14,760 nt of DNA from JAWLFI01 sp964627995 (GTDB lineage Bacteria; Bacteroidota; Bacteroidia; Chitinophagales; Saprospiraceae). A program made the position numbers and the translations under genes. Every line of letters starts with the position of its first letter. Position 1 is the first letter of the stretch. Shown piece by piece: positions 1-7,005 of this stretch. The stretch is from the NCBI GenBank assembly GCA_964627995.1, contig CAZVLN010000049.1:1-14760 (forward strand). Direction: 5' to 3'. The notes beneath the pieces are model-generated. The model saw only the letters and a list, made by a program, of their open reading frames with translations. It did no database searches and was not told the origin of the DNA.

Positions 1-157
1 CAATAGAAGTCGTATCCTGAAATCGGCAACTATCCGGTTCACAGGCATCTTCGGCACAGGGGTTCGGGTTGCAGTCGGGTACGGTTACGATAGGCTCTTC
101 GCATGCGAATTGCATAAGCAACAAAAGTAATATATAAGGTAACATATTTTTCATCAT
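1..157 (-). CDS. Cysteine-rich lipoprotein, N-terminal part (runs off left edge)
   Basis: The first 52 codons of a minus-strand gene are present; the rest lies beyond the window. The frame starts ATGATG, so the start could also be the second ATG at 154. It encodes a short signal peptide (MMKNMLPYILLLLLMQFAC) that ends in an SPII lipobox-like MQFAC, so the mature protein is expected to be a lipid-anchored envelope protein with Cys19 as the modified residue. The visible mature part is rich in Cys, Pro, Asn and acidic residues, with four further cysteines in about 20 residues (PDCNPNPCAEDACEPDSC). That suggests disulfides or a metal/EGF-like module, but the fragment is too short to name a family. 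It lies 45 bases after the hydrolase gene on the same strand and no promoter box is seen in between, so it is probably the third gene of that operon. Function unknown. Confidence 0.75.
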   Translation of the reverse strand, partial: MMKNMLPYILLLLLMQFACEEPIVTVPDCNPNPCAEDACEPDSCRFQDTTSI

Positions 158-168
158 ATTTATTTTAG

Positions 169-194
169 CTGGGAAGGCTTGTTAGCCCTCCCAG
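169..194. other. Inverted repeat between operon genes
   Basis: An imperfect hairpin with arms 169-178 and 185-194 (CTGGGAAGGC / GCCCTCCCAG, one A-C mismatch) and a 6-base loop. It lies in the 45-base gap between the hydrolase stop and the next start on the minus strand. Read on the minus strand it is not followed by a T-run, so it is not a classical terminator for this operon; the T-run is on the plus-strand side. It may be an mRNA processing or attenuation hairpin (inference). Confidence 0.35.
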
Positions 195-202
195 TAATTT
201 TT

Positions 203-2077
203 TTATTCAACTTCATTTATTTCGAAAAAGAATCCAAAATCTCCATCAAATAATTTGATCAAGGCATTTTTTCCAATATCGTCGTTTCGTATAGCCATAT
301 GAGTGGAGCCGTAATCGACTCTGCTGTTTTCATTGATTTCAGACCAACTCCAAACTCGTGGATTATCTCTAGAAATAATAACCGCATCTTCTGTAGCCTG
401 CGGGATGTTGCTCTGAACTTCTACTGAAAATAAGCCATCTGAGGGTAAAATGGTCCAGTTATTAGTTACTACTTCTTCAATAATTGAATAGCAAAACCCT
501 TGCTGTCCGAACCCTCCTGGCCCGTTAGAAGATTGGGGGATGCAGGTTGTTCCCGGTGGAAAAGGGCCAGTGCGGGTTTCCTCTAAACCTGTACCTGAGA
601 AACAGATGCAGTATTGCTCCTCTTCGATGGTTTGATCTAATTCCCGCAACCCCATGGCAGTTAGATAGTTGTTATTGAAATTATTAAATGCATTGATGCC
701 AAGCTCATATCCATCAACCACTGAATGGTTTTTATCAACTAAGTCGTTTAGGTTAGCTACCTTTGTTCTCATAGACCAACAAATAGGATTTGCCCAACCG
801 AATAAACCCCCACAGGCTCTGTCTCGCTCTAACCGTGCATTACTTCGTTCAATTTCAAGATTATTGAGCTTTTGCTCATAATCAGATTTTTTGGCAATAA
901 ACTCGAGTCTAACATTCTCCACCTGAATGGCTGTTTCCGGTTCACTTTTGTCTGCTTCAAACAAATCAAAATCATGTAAATTGTTTATGAAGAAGTTTAG
1001 GGTTGCCCAAGAAATAGGAACTGGAAAGTCATTTACAGTATTAGTGCCATTGTCACTTTCTATCTCTACTCCATCAATATAGGTAACTACTGGTCGTTCT
1101 GAAGCTATGGCGAGTATGGATGTCATGTCAGACTGATAAGTATTAAGGTCTTCCAATTCTTCTGCATCGGGTGTATACTCTTTTGTTATTTGAGGCAAAC
1201 TTTCATCAAGATAAAATGAAAAGATGTCTTCAATAATAAACGAGGATAATTTATCTCCTATTTCCTCTCCGGTTGGAAAATCAGGGACGGTATTAATCAG
1301 GTACTGTAATCCTTCTGGAATAAGCTCAATAATGAATTCAATTGCTTCAAATATTTTTGCCGCAATCGGACCTGCAATCACGTCACTAGAAAAATCCTCA
1401 AGAAAAGCAAGCATTATATCTTGTTGCTCTGAATCTGCAATTATCGCTCCTTGATTCGGTGAATTAAATGTAACTAAGCCACCAAAACGAAGTTCGAATT
1501 GTTCATTCGTACTTTGCTGTCTATCTATCTCTCTAGTTACTATTCCTCCTTGACTATGTGCTATAACTATTGATTGTGAGCGATCGTAAGTGTTCCATCC
1601 ATTAGGGTTTAAAGCTGTATTATTAGCTGCCCTGTCTACCATAAATTCACCCACTGTTTGGGCTACCGAATATAAACCGAAGTCTGAAACAGTGCTGTAA
1701 TCCATTTCACTATTGCAAACAGCTAGTCTAGGTGCTATTACATCACCTGAACCGGTACGGTCAAAAGCTTTGGCAGGTTTGCGCCAGCTTTTATCATTAC
1801 CACGAAATCCATGCAGCCAATAAACCATCTTATAATCATCTTGGGTTTGCGGAGGGTGTTGATATGTAGGTCTACTTTGTGGTGGCAATGGGTCTGGTAT
1901 AGTGCTAACCTGAGATGTCCCTGAAACAACCCTGTAGCTTTCATCGGGAAGGCAGGTTGAGAAGAACTGCTGCATTATTGAATCATTTGCACTAGATGAA
2001 TTTTGAGTGGATACAGTTTGCGAAAATAGCTGCGGCGCTATCATTATTGAAACGAATATTATTTTTAAAAAGTTCAT
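203..2077 (-). CDS. Secreted alpha/beta-hydrolase (PGAP1/lipase-like), 624 aa
   Basis: A probable secreted serine hydrolase (lipase/esterase class). Residues 1-20 form a Sec signal peptide ending LFSQ. The fold begins with YWLHGFRGND (about 86-95), the strand-loop that supplies the oxyanion hole. The nucleophile elbow is AHSQGG with Ser175, followed by the strand VTFNSPNQGA that is usual in PGAP1-like lipases. A long insertion follows (about 220-540) with amphipathic helices, a charged coiled-coil-like stretch (LEIERSNARLERDRA) and a Cys-containing loop (CGGLFGWANPICW). Near the C-terminus PSDGLF (Asp547) and GSTHMAIRND (His593) look like the acid and base of the triad. There is no T9SS sorting tail, so periplasmic or Sec-secreted location is inferred. 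The start lies 10 bases beyond the ancestral stop of the upstream gene, which suggests one operon. The substrate cannot be told from the sequence. Confidence 0.8.
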   Translation of the reverse strand: MNFLKIIFVSIMIAPQLFSQTVSTQNSSSANDSIMQQFFSTCLPDESYRVVSGTSQVSTIPDPLPPQSRPTYQHPPQTQDDYKMVYWLHGFRGNDKSWRKPAKAFDRTGSGDVIAPRLAVCNSEMDYSTVSDFGLYSVAQTVGEFMVDRAANNTALNPNGWNTYDRSQSIVIAHSQGGIVTREIDRQQSTNEQFELRFGGLVTFNSPNQGAIIADSEQQDIMLAFLEDFSSDVIAGPIAAKIFEAIEFIIELIPEGLQYLINTVPDFPTGEEIGDKLSSFIIEDIFSFYLDESLPQITKEYTPDAEELEDLNTYQSDMTSILAIASERPVVTYIDGVEIESDNGTNTVNDFPVPISWATLNFFINNLHDFDLFEADKSEPETAIQVENVRLEFIAKKSDYEQKLNNLEIERSNARLERDRACGGLFGWANPICWSMRTKVANLNDLVDKNHSVVDGYELGINAFNNFNNNYLTAMGLRELDQTIEEEQYCICFSGTGLEETRTGPFPPGTTCIPQSSNGPGGFGQQGFCYSIIEEVVTNNWTILPSDGLFSVEVQSNIPQATEDAVIISRDNPRVWSWSEINENSRVDYGSTHMAIRNDDIGKNALIKLFDGDFGFFFEINEVE

Positions 2078-2087
2078 GATTATAAGT

Positions 2088-2159
2088 TTATGGTTTTACA
2101 AATTTATTTACAAGAGTTTTATTTTCTGAAAGGATCCTTATGACATAGAGTCCGGAGGG
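2088..2159 (-). pseudogene. Orphaned C-terminal tail of the T9SS sorting domain
   Basis: The 23 codons plus TAA that follow the premature TAG in the same frame. They encode PSGLYVIRI, then LSE, then NKTLVNKFVKP. This fits the last two strands of a Por-secretion type A tail (SGLYxxRI ... KKFVK). Conservation of the motif and the frame, and the 10-base distance from its TAA to the next gene, show it was recently part of the upstream CDS. It is unlikely to be translated alone. A sequencing error or amber read-through are the alternatives. Confidence 0.8.
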
Positions 2160-3179
2160 CTACCCTGAAATGTTAAGTTGCATAATTTTAGAACTATTGA
2201 CTTTACGTGTATCAATTATTTGCCCTGTTTGACTAATCACTTCAAGGGTTGCACCATTCAGCTCTTGATCCTTCAAAGAAGAATACTGAATATTTATAAA
2301 GTTACTTGCTGGATTAGGGTAAATCATAAGGTCCATGCGTATACTGCGTTCTTCAACTTCTGCAGATCTCAAGTCAACAGTTGAAGAGTCATGAGATTCA
2401 GGACGGCAATAATGGCTGTATTTTTTATCTATTACTTGATAAAAGCAGTCGCCATTGCGCTTAGATTGCTTATAATAATGGGTACTGAACAGCGGTACTG
2501 ACCTCAGGGTGTCATTAGGATCTCGTTGAATAAACTTTACTGATTTTGTTTGTCCATTCGAGTCCACTGCATTAAAAATCTCAAAATTTTGGACCGTATC
2601 AATCACATAAATGAGATCACCATAGTCGATCTGAATTAGATCTCCACCTAGTGCCGTAATTGGAAAAGGCGTGCTTTCCCCTTCTACGGAAGGATTAGAG
2701 GGCCCGTCTTCTAAATCTACCGAATCCAGACTCCATTGACTTCTCGAGTATGAGCCTATGATAGACTCATTTTGATATATGTAAATATCAGAAGGCTCGA
2801 CTATGACGTGAGAATAGGGAACCACGTAATCGCTAAAGTACTCACTGGGGTTCGACACTGAGCTAATCATCACTTGATCGCTTTCGCCTGTTATTGCGTG
2901 CTGAACCTCCTCAATTAACACGGTTGGCTCCATCCGTGCATATTCGTATGTACTAAAGGTAGCCTCTGAACCACTAGATGGATATACTACTTTTTGTTCT
3001 GTAGTTTTAACATAGGATTCTTCTACCGTTATATCTGCCGGCACACCAGGCAGATCTAATAAGTCGCATTGTGCTGATAAAAAGATATTAGAAAAAAGTA
3101 GAATGAGACCAGATATAAAGATAGTTGCTGGACTTCCTTTTTTAGGGTAAAGGGAGACTAATAAAAATTTGTTTTTCAT
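2160..3179 (-). CDS. T9SS-type secreted protein, sorting domain truncated by in-frame TAG
   Basis: A 339-residue exported protein of unknown function. The N-terminus has a long n-region and a hydrophobic segment (about 18-36) ending LSAQC, a signal peptide of the usual Bacteroidota style. The body is beta-rich and without a recognised catalytic motif. From about residue 285 a type A T9SS sorting domain begins (MIYPNPASNFINI..., then LEVISQTGQIID...). The frame stops at TAG (2160-2162) right after QLNISG. Reading on in the same frame gives PSGLYVIRI...NKTLVNKFVKP and then TAA at 2088-2090, which is exactly the usual end of this domain. So the gene appears to carry a nonsense change in a codon that is commonly Leu at this place; without it the protein would be 363 aa. 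As read, the product should lose T9SS export and anchoring. It is the first gene of the operon with the hydrolase and has its own promoter at 3229-3259. Confidence 0.75.
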   Translation of the reverse strand: MKNKFLLVSLYPKKGSPATIFISGLILLFSNIFLSAQCDLLDLPGVPADITVEESYVKTTEQKVVYPSSGSEATFSTYEYARMEPTVLIEEVQHAITGESDQVMISSVSNPSEYFSDYVVPYSHVIVEPSDIYIYQNESIIGSYSRSQWSLDSVDLEDGPSNPSVEGESTPFPITALGGDLIQIDYGDLIYVIDTVQNFEIFNAVDSNGQTKSVKFIQRDPNDTLRSVPLFSTHYYKQSKRNGDCFYQVIDKKYSHYCRPESHDSSTVDLRSAEVEERSIRMDLMIYPNPASNFINIQYSSLKDQELNGATLEVISQTGQIIDTRKVNSSKIMQLNISG

Positions 3180-3228
3180 GACATTGATTTTAAAATTATA
3201 AAATATGTAAAAGTCGACTTGTACACTT

Positions 3229-3259
3229 CAAATATACTGTAGGTTATATAGCGACGCAA
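3229..3259 (-). promoter_or_regulatory. Bacteroidota promoter of the secreted-protein operon
   Basis: On the minus strand a TTG (3257-3259) is followed after 20 bases by TATATTTG (3229-3236). This matches both the -33 TTG and the -7 TAnnTTTG elements at the expected spacing. Transcription should start about 45 bases before the ATG at 3179. It is the only promoter in the window with both elements clear. Confidence 0.6.
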
Positions 3260-3372
3260 TTTGCAAATTGTCTAAAATTGACGTATTATTCCAAAAATGT
3301 TAAATTTTCTAATAAAAGCTAGATTTAGAAGAATTGTCTAAAGAACTCAGTTTGATTAAATATCAGGTGGTT

Positions 3373-3413
3373 AATTCTTTTACTTTATTTCCCTTTAATG
3401 AAATAAAGGAATT
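3373..3413. promoter_or_regulatory. Inverted repeat, candidate operator in the divergent region
   Basis: CTTTATTTC (3383-3391) and GAAATAAAG (3400-3408) form a perfect 9-base inverted repeat around an 8-base spacer. It is extended by AATTC (3373-3377) and GAATT (3409-3413) with a 5-base bulge on the left. The block also starts and ends with the near-direct repeat AATTCTTTTA / AATTCTTTTTA (3373 and 3410). It lies about 100 bases before the HTH regulator and about 190 bases before the divergent operon, within the 329-base gap 3180-3508. The rest of that gap is AT-rich and, apart from the minus-strand promoter, shows nothing clear. An operator role is inference. Confidence 0.3.
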
Positions 3414-3508
3414 CTTTTTAGGCAATACATTTTCCTAAGATTTTACGGTGTGAATGTTTTATCCATCAATTTTTGTTAATTTAAGAGTAGCGGACATAAA
3501 ATTAGGGT

Positions 3509-4516
3509 ATGGATAAAAAAGCTGCATTTACTAAGGATGAAATTCAACAAAAACTCATTGGCCAGATTTTTCAACACATTGGGAAAAGTCCAGAGAAGAA
3601 ACGCGAGCTAGCTAAGCGTTTAGGTCTCAGTGTACATGCATTATACAAAAGACTGGAAGGTAAGACCTATTTTAAAATGCAAGAAGTTGCCTCTCTTGTA
3701 AATATGTTCCAATTGTCTTTTGATGATCTGATCATTGATGATCCTTTTTATGCAAAGGTTTATCTCACTTCTCAAAAGTCGCCGGTACTGAGCATAGAAG
3801 ATTATCTGTTGAATTTGCAAAATCTGATGCAGTCTTTACAACCGCTTACGGAAACGGAGGTAACATATGTGGCTGCGGAGGTTCCGATTTTTTATTATTT
3901 CATGGCACCTCATCTGGGCTGTTTTAAGCTTTTTACTTTTGCCAAACATGTATGGAATATTTCTTCATTACGTGAAGAGGATCTATTCAGAATGACTTTA
4001 TTTAGCCCAGCACTGATTGAGAAGATGAAAATGCTCTGGGAGGATTATCGAGAAATACATTCTTTGGAAATTTGGACGCCACACATTTGGTTAACAACCC
4101 TCACTCAGCTGGAATACTATATCGATAATGATTTGTTTTTCTCTAAGAAAGATGCTAAAAATATACTTTTAGAAATTCAGGAGGTAATCCTTCAGATGCG
4201 AAGATTTATCCTGGAAGGTTCCAAAAGCAATGAACCCGATCATACAACAAACCTTCACGTTTTGGACAATAGGCTACTGTACTCCAACAATATGATACGC
4301 GTACAAAAAAATGATAAAAGGCTGCTCCTTGTTACCCATGACAATCCCAATTATCTACATGTGGAGGAAGGAGATTTGCTGTACTACACGAATGCCTGGT
4401 TTGATAAATTACTACTCGCCTCTGAAAGTCTGAAACGAAAAAAACAGCTGGATGATTTTTTCTCCTTAACGAATTGGCGGATCGATGGGTTAAAGTCCAA
4501 ATTAAAAATGAAGTAG
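3509..4516 (+). CDS. HTH-domain transcriptional regulator, 335 aa
   Basis: A probable DNA-binding regulator. Residues about 24-75 form an XRE/lambda-repressor-like helix-turn-helix (KRELAKRLGLSVHALYKRLEGK, then a helix leading to FQLSFDDLI). The remaining 260 residues are mostly helical and match no sensor or effector family I can name. There is no signal peptide or membrane segment, so it is cytoplasmic. The ATG is preceded by only a near-match to a -7 box (AATTTTTG), so its promoter is unclear. It is divergent from the operon of exported proteins and may control it or itself through the inverted repeat in the shared gap; this is inference from position. The stop codon lies in a short inverted repeat (4514-4539) without a T-run. 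Confidence 0.75.
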   Translation: MDKKAAFTKDEIQQKLIGQIFQHIGKSPEKKRELAKRLGLSVHALYKRLEGKTYFKMQEVASLVNMFQLSFDDLIIDDPFYAKVYLTSQKSPVLSIEDYLLNLQNLMQSLQPLTETEVTYVAAEVPIFYYFMAPHLGCFKLFTFAKHVWNISSLREEDLFRMTLFSPALIEKMKMLWEDYREIHSLEIWTPHIWLTTLTQLEYYIDNDLFFSKKDAKNILLEIQEVILQMRRFILEGSKSNEPDHTTNLHVLDNRLLYSNNMIRVQKNDKRLLLVTHDNPNYLHVEEGDLLYYTNAWFDKLLLASESLKRKKQLDDFFSLTNWRIDGLKSKLKMK

Positions 4517-4734
4517 AATGATGATTGCTTTTCATTCTATGTTAGGTCTTCTGGTCTCATACTCATGAGATGCACCGTATTTTTGGCTTCATATTTTTAG
4601 CCTTTCCGCTCAGAAAAGCAGTTCGATAAAGTTTGCACCGAAAAATAGTCCAAAAATCGATGCTTTTACCAACAAAAACAAGGCTTTTGTATAGAAATCA
4701 AAGGATGTATACCTATAAAGTACGGAATAAAAAT

Positions 4735-4742
4735 TATATTTG
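4735..4742 (+). promoter_or_regulatory. -7 box (TATATTTG) of the repeat lipoprotein
   Basis: A full match to TAnnTTTG, 22 bases before the ATG at 4765. No TTG is present at the -33 distance. The upstream intergenic stretch 4517-4734 otherwise contains only weak short palindromes. Confidence 0.5.
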
Positions 4743-4764
4743 TGGTACATTAAAATCGTAACCA

Positions 4765-5082
4765 ATGAAATTGACACAAAAATTAAACAAGAAATTCTTC
4801 GGCATTTTCTTATTCGCTGCCCTAATGAGCTTCGGTATCGTAGCTTGCGGCGGTGAAAAGGATGCAGCAGAAGATGCAGTAGAAAAAACTGAAGAAACTA
4901 TGGATGAGGCTAAAGAGGAAGCCGACAAGATGATGGATAAAGCGAAAGATAAGGCGGATGAAATGACAGATGACGCCAAAGCTGCCATGGATACGCTTTC
5001 TGAAAATGCTAAAGAGAAAATGGATGAGATGAAAGATGGTATGAAGAAGGAAGACCACTCCGGTGGTGATCACCCGAACTAA
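4765..5082 (+). CDS. Small lipoprotein with six 11-residue helical repeats, 105 aa
   Basis: A small envelope lipoprotein. Residues 1-27 are a signal peptide with a hydrophobic core and the lipobox IVAC; Cys28 would be lipidated and is followed by GGEKD. From residue 34 to 99 the chain is six consecutive units of exactly 11 residues with no gap: AAEDAVEKTEE, TMDEAKEEADK, MMDKAKDKADE, MTDDAKAAMDT, LSENAKEKMDE, MKDGMKKEDHS. The pattern is about M-x-D-x-A-K-x-x-A-D-E. Hendecad repeats of this kind form right-handed amphipathic helices, as in group 3 LEA proteins and YtfJ/CsbD-like stress proteins. The C-terminus is His/Gly-rich (HSGGDHPN). The gene is monocistronic, with its own promoter box and a strong terminator. 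A role in envelope stress, desiccation or lipid binding is inference; no enzymatic motif is present. Confidence 0.8.
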   Translation: MKLTQKLNKKFFGIFLFAALMSFGIVACGGEKDAAEDAVEKTEETMDEAKEEADKMMDKAKDKADEMTDDAKAAMDTLSENAKEKMDEMKDGMKKEDHSGGDHPN

Positions 5083-5108
5083 TACCATTCTCTTTTCTTA
5101 AAGTTATT

Positions 5109-5143
5109 AAAAAGGTCTTCTCATTTTGAGAAGGCCTTTTTTT
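5109..5143 (+). terminator. Rho-independent terminator after the repeat lipoprotein
   Basis: A 15-base-pair stem (5109-5123 with 5127-5141, one T-G wobble) with a TTT loop, A-rich on the left and ending in a run of seven T. It lies 27 bases after the stop codon. The A/T symmetry means it could also act on the opposite strand, where the transglutaminase-like gene ends at 5358. The remainder to 5357 shows nothing further. Confidence 0.85.
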
Positions 5144-5357
5144 ATTACCTCTGCAAAGGATATTGAGGCATGGCTCTTTTATTCCCTCCAGAAAAAAATA
5201 GCCAGACCCGATTCTTGATCCTGTCCCTGAAGACTATCTGTATACAGTGACGAGAAACTTATGTCTTTTAAATATCCACCTGATTTTATCTGTGACTACT
5301 TAATATTTATTGGAGAATTTTTCCACATACATTCTACCTGATATGGCTACTCCTGTA

Positions 5358-6716
5358 TTATTGTTCCTTGCGTTCGAAACTGAATTTAGTAACAGGAAAT
5401 AACTCCTTTTCTTGATGCTCCATTACGGGATAGGCGAAAAATGTGAGCGGACCACTTGCAGGCATGGGATCTAATGTGATCTGCCGGCCTTTACTGATTT
5501 CAATCCGGTTAGCTGGGTGGTGCCCAAAGTAATAGGTAGAAAGAGCTGCATATTTATTGGCCTCACTTATATCAATAGGCCACCACTTATCCTCAGCATA
5601 AAACTCAGCCCAGCAATGATAGCCTGTTATTCCGCCTTCATTTCTGGCTGTGGGGATAGCAGCTCCAACAGCAAATCGAGCGGGAATAGAAATGCTTCGG
5701 GCCAACGAAATAAATAAACTGTGAAACTCGGTACAGTTTCCGGATTTGGCATCGCAGGCATATTGTGCATCGGCGGTTCCGTAGGTTCCTTCCTTAGCGT
5801 ATCGAAGGCTGTCGCTGATGTAATCGTATAGGGCTCGCGCTTTTGTTAGCTCCGATTTTGCTTCCCGATCAGCAATTATTTTTTCTGCCAGCTCCTGAAA
5901 CTGACCGCCTGTCGGCAGGAAAGGGGTAGCTCCTAGAAATCGCTGCGCCTCCAGGTCGGTTCCTTCGTACGCGCCTTTTTCTTTCCGAGTGAGTTCATAT
6001 TGGATACGGATAGTATCGCCTGCATATTGATCATCCACCTCAGCAAATAAATATTTATTATTAAATTTATTTTCGGTTTTTTCCTGGAACGGGAATGGCA
6101 TACTGATGTCGAGGCTATGGATCTCTTGGTACGAATCGCTGCTAGCCAGTGGTAACCAAAGATTAGCCCGTCCCGTCCACTCGGGTAAGATACAGGTATA
6201 GGTAAATTGAAATTGATCGCTCCCCTCTATTACCCCGAGCAGTTTTCGGGAGGCTGACTGCATGGGAACCGTAGTCCAGGTTCCGTCTTCTTTTTGTTTC
6301 CAGCTGTAGAAAGGCTTGCCGTTGATCTTATGCACGCTTTTTTGGGTAACCACCATGCTATCCCTAGTCCCGCTGAGGAAAAAATCTACATCATAGACAT
6401 CTCCATCAAGAGTAGCCAGATCTACACATGCAAAAAATTCATTCGGCCCTAATACGGATAAGTACTCTGTATGTACGCGAACCAGTTGCAGATTGAGAGA
6501 CTGGGAATCTGTTTGTACCTGAAAAGTACCCTCTCGCTCCGTCACATTCAAAATATGAGCTCGGATCTCTCGTTCGATATCGGCTACGGTAGCTGTGGTG
6601 GATGGTGAGGAATCAGTCATATTTTTTGCATCTGCAGGTGAAGGAGATGGTTCATTTTGGCAGCCGATAATACCAAACAGGATAAAGGAGAAAAGAATAA
6701 GGATGTATTGAGACAT
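5358..6716 (-). CDS. Transglutaminase-like lipoprotein, 452 aa
   Basis: An envelope protein with a transglutaminase/peptidase-like core. The N-terminus is a signal peptide with lipobox GIIGC, so Cys19 is the expected lipid anchor. Residues about 50-270 form a beta-rich region as found before the core in DUF3857-type proteins. The core carries the papain-like triad: Cys328 in SGNCTEFH, His367 in GYHCWAEFY and Asp382 in WWPIDIS. The order and spacing are those of bacterial Transglut_core proteins, which act as proteases, amidases or cross-linking enzymes; the substrate is unknown. The ATG has a TATCTTTG box 19 bases upstream. The gene is monocistronic and divergent from the VWA gene, with the folded element lying between the two promoters. 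All three catalytic residues are present, so it is probably active. Confidence 0.82.
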   Translation of the reverse strand: MSQYILILFSFILFGIIGCQNEPSPSPADAKNMTDSSPSTTATVADIEREIRAHILNVTEREGTFQVQTDSQSLNLQLVRVHTEYLSVLGPNEFFACVDLATLDGDVYDVDFFLSGTRDSMVVTQKSVHKINGKPFYSWKQKEDGTWTTVPMQSASRKLLGVIEGSDQFQFTYTCILPEWTGRANLWLPLASSDSYQEIHSLDISMPFPFQEKTENKFNNKYLFAEVDDQYAGDTIRIQYELTRKEKGAYEGTDLEAQRFLGATPFLPTGGQFQELAEKIIADREAKSELTKARALYDYISDSLRYAKEGTYGTADAQYACDAKSGNCTEFHSLFISLARSISIPARFAVGAAIPTARNEGGITGYHCWAEFYAEDKWWPIDISEANKYAALSTYYFGHHPANRIEISKGRQITLDPMPASGPLTFFAYPVMEHQEKELFPVTKFSFERKEQ

Positions 6717-6735
6717 AGGGTTGCGATTTATAAGA

Positions 6736-6743
6736 CAAAGATA
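6736..6743 (-). promoter_or_regulatory. -7 box (TATCTTTG) of the transglutaminase-like gene
   Basis: An exact TAnnTTTG on the minus strand, 19 bases from the ATG at 6716, giving a leader of about 15 bases. The expected -33 position lies right at the left edge of the GC-rich element. Confidence 0.55.
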
Positions 6744-6764
6744 GGACTCTTATAGATACTATTT

Positions 6765-6943
6765 GTGGCGGGCGGCTTGCGCGGAACCTAGCGCACTATC
6801 CAGTGCGCTACGTGTAAGGGATAGTAGGGGCCCGCCGGCTGGCGGGGTCCCGAGGATCGCCTGCGGCGATCTCGTGGACGGAACCCCCGAATAGCCCGAC
6901 CCCCGAGGTGAACGCCGGCTGGCGGACGCCTCGAGGGATACAC
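6765..6943. repeat. GC-rich multi-hairpin element (REP/BIME-like or structured RNA)
   Basis: About 180 bases much richer in GC than the surroundings. Four hairpins can be drawn: A, 6789-6810 (TAGCGCAC / GTGCGCTA, 6-base loop); B, 6827-6851 (CCCGCC-GGCT-GGCGGG, extended by GGGG/TCCC past a bulged G); C, 6851-6874 (GATCGCC-TGC-GGCGATC, extended by CGA/TCG past a bulged G); D, 6904-6933 (CGAGG/CCTCG, then CGCC-GGCT-GGCG past a small internal loop). GTGTA (6812-6816) pairs with TACAC (6939-6943) and encloses B, C and D. B and D share the 13-mer CGCCGGCTGGCGG; ACCCCCGA occurs twice (6883, 6899). A long open frame crosses it on the minus strand, but its low-complexity Ser/Pro/Gly sequence is an artefact of base composition. 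It most resembles a dispersed intergenic repeat; a structured RNA is possible. Confidence 0.55.
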
Positions 6944-6994
6944 CCAAATCATAAAAAGTCATATTTAAGGAACGGATAAGAGGTTGAGCGGGTT

Positions 6995-7002
6995 TATTTT
7001 TG
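6995..7002 (+). promoter_or_regulatory. -7 box (TATTTTTG) directly before the VWA gene
   Basis: A TAnnTTTG match that ends three bases before the ATG at 7006. With transcription starting a few bases after the box the message would be leaderless or nearly so. It also shows that a TTG codon at 7000 in the same frame, inside the box, is not the start. Confidence 0.55.
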
Positions 7003-7005
7003 TGC

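Noticed and set aside
4514..4539. Inverted repeat TAGAATGA / TCATTCTA at the end of the HTH gene as a terminator
   Set aside because: It has an AT-rich 8-base stem with a 10-base loop and no T-run afterwards; too weak to call.
4734..5088. Two minus-strand frames opposite the repeat lipoprotein gene
   Set aside because: Their sequences are Ser/Ala- or Phe/Ile-rich mirror images of the Lys/Glu/Asp/Ala repeat codons. There is no promoter box, and the plus-strand gene has a lipobox, promoter and terminator.
5908..5919. Palindrome CCTGTCGGCAGG inside the transglutaminase-like gene, resembling a REP core
   Set aside because: It is short, encodes a normal in-frame stretch (LPTGGQ), and has no flanking hairpins. 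Chance is likely, though it could be a repeat fragment.
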